Positions 6,950 through 11,773 of a stretch of 11,773 nt of DNA are shown piece by piece. The translations under genes were made by a program, and so were the position numbers. The stretch covers positions 1 through 11,773 of the forward strand of contig JAAAIG010001043.1 of assembly GCA_015852425.1 (NCBI GenBank), given 5' to 3'. Below the pieces are notes generated by a model. The model saw only the letters and a list, made by a program, of their open reading frames with translations, was not told the DNA's origin and did not search any database. Every line of letters begins with the position of its first letter. The stretch's first letter is position 1. The DNA is from Gryganskiella cystojenkinii (lineage: Eukaryota; Mortierellomycota; Mortierellomycetes; Mortierellales; Mortierellaceae).

Positions 6950-7370
6950 TTCAACAGTGAGGTCGTTCGGCAGTACGGCGTTGCAATCCAGGTCCGGGTG
7001 ATGTGTCCTTGCTGCCTCAAGACGTCCAAGAAGTTGTCCTCAGAGTAGTCGAGCTTACACAACCCAACAATCGAGCTGTCTTGAGCATCTGTATCCCCTA
7101 CACATCTCGAGATGGGGTAGCCATGGCTACTCGATCTCTAGGAGACGGCATTAAGGCCAAGGATCTCGATTACAGGAACGGATCGTCTCATTCTCTCTAC
7201 AGTGCTCTATATATGTAGCAACTCTAACAGCATTTCCTTCGTTCCATTGTGATATCACGACAGGCGTTCTTGAGAAGCCTCCATAACAGGTCTTGTCCTC
7301 CAATGGACATGCTTGTCTTGACCTCTGCGATATCCGACTCAGCGACTTTATGCTGTGGCAAAGCCCCGAG
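6950..7370 (+). pseudogene. cis-prenyltransferase (dehydrodolichyl diphosphate synthase) fragment
   Basis: Plus-strand pieces follow the C-terminal half of the cis-prenyltransferase that makes the dolichol backbone (Rer2/DHDDS type) in order: SEVVRQYGVAIQVRV (6956-7000), GDVSLLPQDVQEVV (from about 6997), NNRAVLSICIPYTSRDG, DGIKAKDLD (to about 7170), then SLHNRSCPPMDMLVLTS (about 7276-7326) and DIRLSDFMLWQ (about 7330-7362). The family has GD.SLLP, YTSR, PP.D.L.RTSGE.RLSDF.LWQ at these places. Breaks are a frame change at about 7000 (a few bases missing within GGTG repeats), TAG at 7216-7218 and TAA at 7225-7227 in a non-matching stretch of about 80 bp (possibly an old intron), and a one-base loss near 7327 between LTS and DIRLSDF. 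The N-terminal catalytic half and the end after LWQ are missing. The key arginine of the RTSG motif reads leucine. Confidence 0.8.
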
Positions 7371-7792
7371 TATCTGAGTAGACTGAATGCGTCTCCTTTC
7401 ACAACGCCCCTGACTGACATGCCAGACTCCATTGTCAAGTCCTTGCTTCCCTGCTTTCCTGAGACTGATCGTTATCTCGATCATGCCTTCAGTCTCAGAC
7501 AATTTTACCCTAATAAAATAAAATAAGAATATGCCGAAGGTGCATGTGGAGTTGACGTATGTTGGGTTATTTTTTGATCGTACACCTCTAGGATGTGAAT
7601 GCTGGTCAGGGAAGCTCACGTTGATGAGGATTGACAGATGATGATTGGCGCTTGGAGTGGGGATTGCTGAAGGGACGACCTGTCACACATCCTTTTCAGC
7701 ATAATCTGCTCTGCAAAAAGGGAAGAAGGGAATAGGGGAAGCAACACGATGGGTCAACAGCAGAAACAACATTAAAAGGCGGCGAAAGCATC
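7371..7792. other. Intergenic stretch without a supportable gene
   Basis: The frame of the last cis-prenyltransferase piece stays open to about 7526 but no longer resembles the family. Minus frames at 7619-7224 and 7883-7683 have no recognisable content. An AATAAAATAAAATAAG tract at 7512-7527 could be a poly(A) signal relic. A reverse CCAAT element (ATTGGC) lies at 7644-7649. Confidence 0.4.
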
Positions 7793-7810
7793 GGGGGGGG
7801 GGGGGGGGGG
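7793..7810 (+). repeat. Poly-G run (18 G)
   Basis: Eighteen consecutive G residues, flanked by ATC and CGG. Such a run can form a G-quadruplex on the plus strand and is prone to length error in sequencing and assembly. It lies about 420 bp upstream of the ABC transporter start codon. Confidence 0.95.
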
Positions 7811-7820
7811 CGGTTGAATA

Positions 7821-7893
7821 GTCAATGGTCAATGGACCCAAAGGGCAAGGGATAGGAAAGGTCAATGGAAAGACGAAAATCAAGGACCAATGG
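7821..7893 (+). promoter_or_regulatory. Cluster of CAATGG motifs upstream of the transporter
   Basis: Four copies of CAATGG with a shared flank occur at 7823, 7830, 7863 and 7888; three are preceded by GT (GTCAATGG) and the last gives CCAATGG, which contains a CCAAT core. They lie 340-410 bp before the transporter start. A regulatory role is inference from clustering and position. Confidence 0.35.
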
Positions 7894-8003
7894 AGACACG
7901 GAAATCAGGGGACATTCCCTGAACCATCCCTTGCTTTATGTCACTTGGTGTTTACTGCCGTTTGAGCGTGTTTGTTGTCAGACACACCTCAAGGAGGCTT
8001 TTG

Positions 8004-8207
8004 CTCCTCCCTTCTCGTTATTGTTTCTCCATTTTGTATAGCAGCGTTCAGATCATCTTTTCATCATCGACTTCCAACTCCATTTAAAAAGAACCCTACT
8101 CCTTCCTTCTCGTTATTGTTTCTCCAGATTTTTTATAGCAGCGTTCAGGTCATCTTTTCATCATCGACTTCCAACTCCATTTGAAAAGAACCCTACTCCT
8201 CCCTTCT
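8004..8207 (+). repeat. 97-bp tandem duplication in the transporter leader
   Basis: Two nearly identical units lie at about 8004-8100 and 8099-8197, followed by the first 13 or so bases of a third (CTCCTCCCTTCTT). Shared sequence includes CTTCTCGTTATTGTTTCTCC, AGCAGCGTTCAG, TCATCTTTTCATCATCGAC and CTTCCAACTCCATTT. Differences are few: ATTTAAAAAG in unit 1 against ATTTGAAAAG in unit 2, a 2-base length change before TATAGCAGCG, and scattered substitutions. Each unit carries an AT-rich element that could act as a TATA box, so the duplication may have duplicated the core promoter or the 5'UTR. Confidence 0.9.
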
Positions 8208-8232
8208 TAGCCCCATTTTATTTGGCAGCACT

Positions 8233-10659
8233 ATGTCAAATACCGATTGCGTGCAGATGGACGATCCAAGCAGGTCTGTACTATCCCGTTCTATGCATCA
8301 TTCAGCCAGCAGCAGTAGCGACAATATTCCTTTCATCCCTGCTACCCTTACAGTCTCTAACCTTCATTACGAAGTCACCATCAAGGAGCGGCCTAACAAT
8401 GGATGGAGAAGATTCTTTAAGAGACGTAACCGTTTCCAGAAGGCGTTGATCGCCAATGTTTCCCTTATGGCGACACCTAGCCGAGTTCTTGCCATCATGG
8501 GCCCCAGTGGATCAGGTACATCGCAGCGTCTTTTTCTTTTTGAAAGTAAAATATTCGCTTTGCGGGGATACTATTGGCACCACATCTAAGCCCCGTTACT
8601 TGATTATGTTCCGATGCTCGTTATCTGTAGGCAAGACCACACTTTTGGACATGATCGCTAACCGACAGGTTCGCAACCTTGACAAGTACAAGGGCGAGAT
8701 CCTCCTGAATGGCTTCCCTATCAAGCAGTATGGTTCTGTCTCCAGACGTCTCTTTGGATATGTCGCTCAAAAGAATGGTACATACTTATTTTATGAAGAT
8801 ATGCTACCAATATATCTCATAGTCCAAGTATTAACGGTGCCAGGGAAACTTATTTTTTCTAGACCTTATGGAGACATTCACTGTCCAAGAGATCTTGACC
8901 TTTGCCGCAAAGATGAGACTGCCCCGTTCAATGAGCGACCAAGACAAGATTGCCAGAGTCTATGCAGTCATGCAAGAACTGAACCTTACCCATATTAAGG
9001 ATACCAAGGTTGGCGGGACTTTCACGCGTGGTATTTCGGGGGGTGAAAAACGTCGAGTCATCGTTGCTGAGGAGCTCTTATCCAGTCCTAGTATCTTGCT
9101 CTTGGATGAGCCGACGTCGGGCCTTTCCTCTACGGACGCCTTGAACGTCGTTAAAGTGATCAAGGGTCTTTCAGCCAAAGGTCGTACTGTTATCATGGTG
9201 ATACATCAGCCTCGCTCTGATATCTACGAGGTACGTGTGAGGACATGGAAACCCTGGCGTTGCATCAAGCACATGCAGCGGAAAAGAACAAAATTTACTA
9301 ATACGCAGTACCGTCTAGCTCTTTGACGACCTGTTATTGCTATCTCAAGGAACGGTCGTGTATTTTGGGAAGGCTCAATCTGCCTCTGCCTACTTTGAGG
9401 GACTTGGTTATGAGTGCCCCATCGGATGGAACATTGCCGACTACTTATGTATGCCCCTCTAAGTTCTGCCCTTCGGTAACATCCGTTCAGATGAAATGTC
9501 TATGCTGATTTTCTCTTCGGCTCGTTTACATTTCTGTAGTGGATTTGGTTTCCATGCCCCACGAAATCTCTTCAGGCGAAAGATCTTCTGCTGTCCACAA
9601 AGACTTTGCTACAGATTATTCCAATTACCTCTCCTCCAACCCGGATGCATATCTGACCCAGCTCTTGAATGAGCGCAAGGACAGGATTGACAAGATTGAG
9701 GGCGAATGTCTCATGAGCAAGTGCAAGAAGGAGTACACAACCGAGCATGCCACCACTGCCTTGACTCAGACCTTGTTGTTGACGCAGCGCAACTTGATCA
9801 ACTTGGCTCGTCACCCCCTCATCTTCCGGGCAGCAGCAGTCATCCATGTTGTTTCTGCGCTTGTGGTCGGTTCATTGTTCTCCGGCCTAAAGGACAGACC
9901 TGAGATGGATGTAGTCAACTTTAACAAATCGACTGCATTGTTCTTTATAAGCAGTTTCTTGGGCATGATAACCTTCGCCGCCTTGCCTCAGAGTACAGTG
10001 TTTTTTTTTATTGTCAGTGGCTATCATCGCTATCATCAATCTTTAATATCTCTGGGACCTTGCGCTCACAACGACATTACTCTCTTCATCTATACATAGT
10101 TCTTATCGAACGAAGCACATTCTTGAGAGAACGCGCAGCAGGAATGTATAGGACTTCGTCCTACTTCATAGCCAAGACAATCGTTGAGACCCTGTCCTAC
10201 ACGACTCTCTCAGCCATTTTCGTCGCCATCACATATTACCTTGTTGATCTCCAGGGTTCCTTTATCTACTTCTTTATGCTGGTCGCAGTATTTGTGAATG
10301 TGGCCTTATCCTTGATTGCTGCCATCGGAGCTCAGGTGGAAAGCGCCGAAGTCGGTATAATAATGGACGCACTAATTGCCAGCTTGGCGATGCTATTTTC
10401 GGGATTTCTCGTAGGCAGAACTGATATCCCTCGAGGATGGATCTGGGCGTTTTGGGGATCTTACTACCAGTGGGTGCTTTCAGGGTTGTTGGACAATGAA
10501 TTTTCGGATGGATCTCTGGAAGGGACCACCACACTTTCGTACTTTGGGATTAGCCAGGTCGAGATTTTGACCAAGAAAACGTGTATTTTGGTGCTGTTGG
10601 GTTATTACATCGTTCTCAGAGTTATTGGGTTCCTCCTGCTTTGTTACAAAAAGGCTTAA
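8233..10659 (+). CDS. ABCG (WHITE-type) half-transporter
   Basis: Six exons: 8233-8515, 8631-8777, 8863-9230, 9319-9448, 9540-9992, 10100-10659, joined by GT-AG introns of 115, 85, 88, 91 and 107 bp. They give 646 residues, the usual half-transporter length. The order is nucleotide-binding domain then membrane domain. Walker A GPSGSGKT is at 90-97 (split by intron 1), Q-loop glutamine 141, signature ISGGEKRR 201-208, Walker B ILLLDE 221-226, switch histidine 258 in VIHQPR. Predicted membrane segments are about 403-425, 439-460, 482-505, 513-537, 545-565 and 620-642, with FLRERAAG before the third. Half-transporters of this family work as dimers exporting lipids, sterols or drugs; the substrate cannot be read here. 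The D-loop, normally GLDS, reads GLSS (Ser232). The donor of intron 5 is the least certain (GTACAG at 9993, giving ALPQ-ILIERS). The start at 8233 is the first in-frame ATG after the duplicated leader. Confidence 0.9.
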
Positions 10660-10688
10660 AGTAGCTTTCTCAGGGGTTATTTTCCGGA

Positions 10689-10694
10689 AATAAA
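10689..10694 (+). terminator. Poly(A) signal of the ABCG gene
   Basis: AATAAA 30 bp after the TAA stop codon, the typical distance also seen after the F-box gene. Confidence 0.6.
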
Positions 10695-10929
10695 TTTGGA
10701 GAGGACGATGGTCACAATGCGTAGTGATCCTGAGCTCCAGTCCTACACCATTGCATTCCCTACGGACGTCGCCATTCCGTTGCCGTCACGGCCATGAGAA
10801 TCCAGGACAGAGCCCTTAGGCAAAAACCTCTGAAGGAATCGAACATTACTGATTTCACCATTTTTTGGGCTCGACTCTGAGAGAACTCTACTCAACCTCA
10901 GCAACCACAACGACAACCACGACCATGAC
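10695..10929. other. 3' flank of the transporter, no gene seen
   Basis: No frame of meaningful length and no recognisable domain. A CAACCACAACGACAACCACGA low-complexity stretch lies at 10900-10920. The beginning of a decayed coding trace may extend into this part. Confidence 0.4.
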
Positions 10930-11160
10930 GTTTATTAACACATTCCTCAGTTTCAACAGACATTGGAAAACTTGACTCTTGCGTGGAGGTCAGGATCGAT
11001 TTTTCATAAAGTTCTGTGCCCACTCCCTTGAAGCTGCTGAAAGATGTTTCCATGTCAGACTTGGATGTCCTCTTGGATACGATAACAAGACCTTGAGCCT
11101 GTCAAGGCCTTCAAGTTTTCCACCTCAACTTTGTTCCTAGTGGACGGGATGAGGAGCTGA
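10930..11160 (+). pseudogene. Possible decayed leucine-rich coding sequence
   Basis: On the plus strand three short pieces in different frames look protein-like and consecutive: QFQQTLENLTLAWRSGSIF (about 10949-11005), LKLLKDVSMSDLDVLLDTIT (about 11030-11089), and VKAFKFSTSTLFLVDGMRS ending at TGA near 11160. The first two resemble leucine-rich segments like those in the F-box gene of this window. Stops and frame changes separate them. I cannot name a family, and chance is possible. Confidence 0.25.
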
Positions 11161-11263
11161 AGGGGAGAGGGAACAAGGGTGATGAAAGGAAACAGGATGG
11201 CGGCAAACAGCTATACACTGCCCTGTCCACTGAATAATAGACAGCGCCCTGCAATTTTGCCTC

Positions 11264-11674
11264 TTAATCGGTGCGCCTCCAGTTGGCCAGTAGCGATGCG
11301 TCTCCCTTCTTGTGCAAAAGGATCATGACCGTGCGCCACCAAGAGGATGGGAATTGGCCCTCCGTCAGGGCGATATATTCACGACGTGAAGGAAGAGGTC
11401 TGCAGTGGGATCGTGTTCTAGTAGGAGAGAAAGGGGTTCAAAAGGTAGACCGTCGTTTCAGAGGGCCAGACCTTTGGTAAATGTTTCACGATGGCAAAAA
11501 GTTCTTCCTTAGTCAGAGGGGGAGAAGGAGAGCGTTTTCGGCTGGAGTTACTTTTGATCGGTCCTGAAGAGGTCACAAAACCCGGGCTTGCGCAGCTGCC
11601 ATAACTTCTGGGGCCGTATCGTTGGGAGTGTAGAGGGCCTGGTAATAGGACCGCGCGTAGTCCTCTTCAATTTC
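11264..11674 (-). mobile_element. Decayed LINE-type (non-LTR) retrotransposon, reverse transcriptase part
   Basis: Reading the minus strand from 11674 down, consecutive pieces in shifting frames match the region before and at the start of the reverse transcriptase domain of non-LTR elements: EIEEDYARSYYQALYTPND (from 11674, open to TGA at 11573), PPLTKEELFAIVKHLPK (about 11535-11485), GLPFEPLSLLLEHDPTADLF (about 11440-11380), and ALTEGQFPSSWWRTVMILLH followed by KKGDASLLANWR (11371-11264, ending in TAA). The W-R-x-x-x-I-x-L-x-x-K-K-G-D pattern followed by ANWR is typical of such enzymes (usually ANYRPI). At least two frameshifts and three stops make it non-functional. The catalytic part is not present. 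The 5' side abuts the inverted-repeat structure at the window end. Confidence 0.8.
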
Positions 11675-11721
11675 ACTTACAACGCCAATCCAACCCAATG
11701 TCGCACGCAATAATTTAAGGG

Positions 11722-11766
11722 TTCACACATTTTAGTGTGTTACCCCACTAGTGTGAACACACTAAA
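11722..11766. repeat. Nested inverted repeats, possible transposon end
   Basis: TTTAGTGTGTT (11731-11741) and AACACACTAAA (11756-11766) are perfectly complementary over 11 bp around a 14-nt loop. TTCACAC (11722-11728) also pairs with GTGTGAA (11751-11757), and CACTAGTG in the loop is a palindrome. TTAA (11715-11718) directly precedes GGGTTCACAC. This dense arrangement is like the subterminal structure of a DNA transposon or MITE inserted at TTAA beside the LINE relic. The rest lies beyond the window. Confidence 0.5.
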
Positions 11767-11773
11767 GTGGCAG

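Noticed and set aside
6953..7062. N-terminal part of a 180-codon minus-strand frame (7062-6520)
   Set aside because: This part is antisense to conserved cis-prenyltransferase motifs, and its middle is an AT-rich low-complexity tract (6845-6880).
1..11773. CRISPR array, tRNA, rRNA, or bacterial-type operon
   Set aside because: No regularly spaced short repeats, no tRNA-like cloverleaf with its conserved TTCGA arm, and no bacterial ribosome-binding pattern. Intron-containing genes point to a eukaryote.

Overview
The window looks like nuclear DNA of a fungus, most likely an early-diverging filamentous one (Mucoromycota, with Mortierellaceae as my best guess). The reasons are short GT-AG introns of 85-133 bp, one with a perfect TACTAAC branch site; AATAAA signals after the genes; a WHITE-type ABC half-transporter; and an F-box/leucine-rich-like gene of the kind that is heavily expanded in those fungi. 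The species assignment is inference. Base composition is mixed and there are many homopolymer runs. Gene density is low and the sequence between genes is full of decayed gene pieces and duplications, so this reads as an accessory, repeat-rich region.

Layout. 1-1560: no gene I can support. 1571-2232: a compact, well-formed gene for a small secreted cysteine-rich protein (88 aa, 8 cysteines) with TATA box, 5'UTR intron and poly(A) signal. 2372-2757 (minus): a pseudogene carrying the C-terminal third of NADP-dependent isocitrate dehydrogenase, with an in-frame TGA. 2870-3120: a possible truncated gene start and an imperfect hairpin. 3443-6193: an F-box gene (4632-5792) bracketed by two diverged direct repeats and preceded by a 144-bp-period tandem duplication and a pyrimidine-rich leader. 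6264-6834 (minus): an uncertain gene remnant. 6950-7370 (plus): a frameshifted pseudogene of cis-prenyltransferase (dehydrodolichyl diphosphate synthase). 7793-8207: an 18-G run, a cluster of CAATGG motifs and a 97-bp tandem duplication, all just upstream of the next gene. 8233-10659: an intact six-exon ABCG half-transporter of 646 aa. 10930-11160: weak traces of a decayed leucine-rich coding sequence. 11264-11674 (minus): a decayed LINE-type reverse transcriptase. 11715-11773: an inverted-repeat structure cut by the window edge that may be a transposon end.

The three intact genes (secreted protein, F-box protein, ABC transporter) do not form a recognisable pathway. Each has its own promoter region and poly(A) signal. 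I found no convincing new multi-gene system. The observations most worth checking are the secreted cysteine-rich protein, the missing D-loop aspartate in the transporter, the duplicated transporter leader, the direct repeats around the F-box gene, and two previously functional housekeeping-gene fragments left as pseudogenes.
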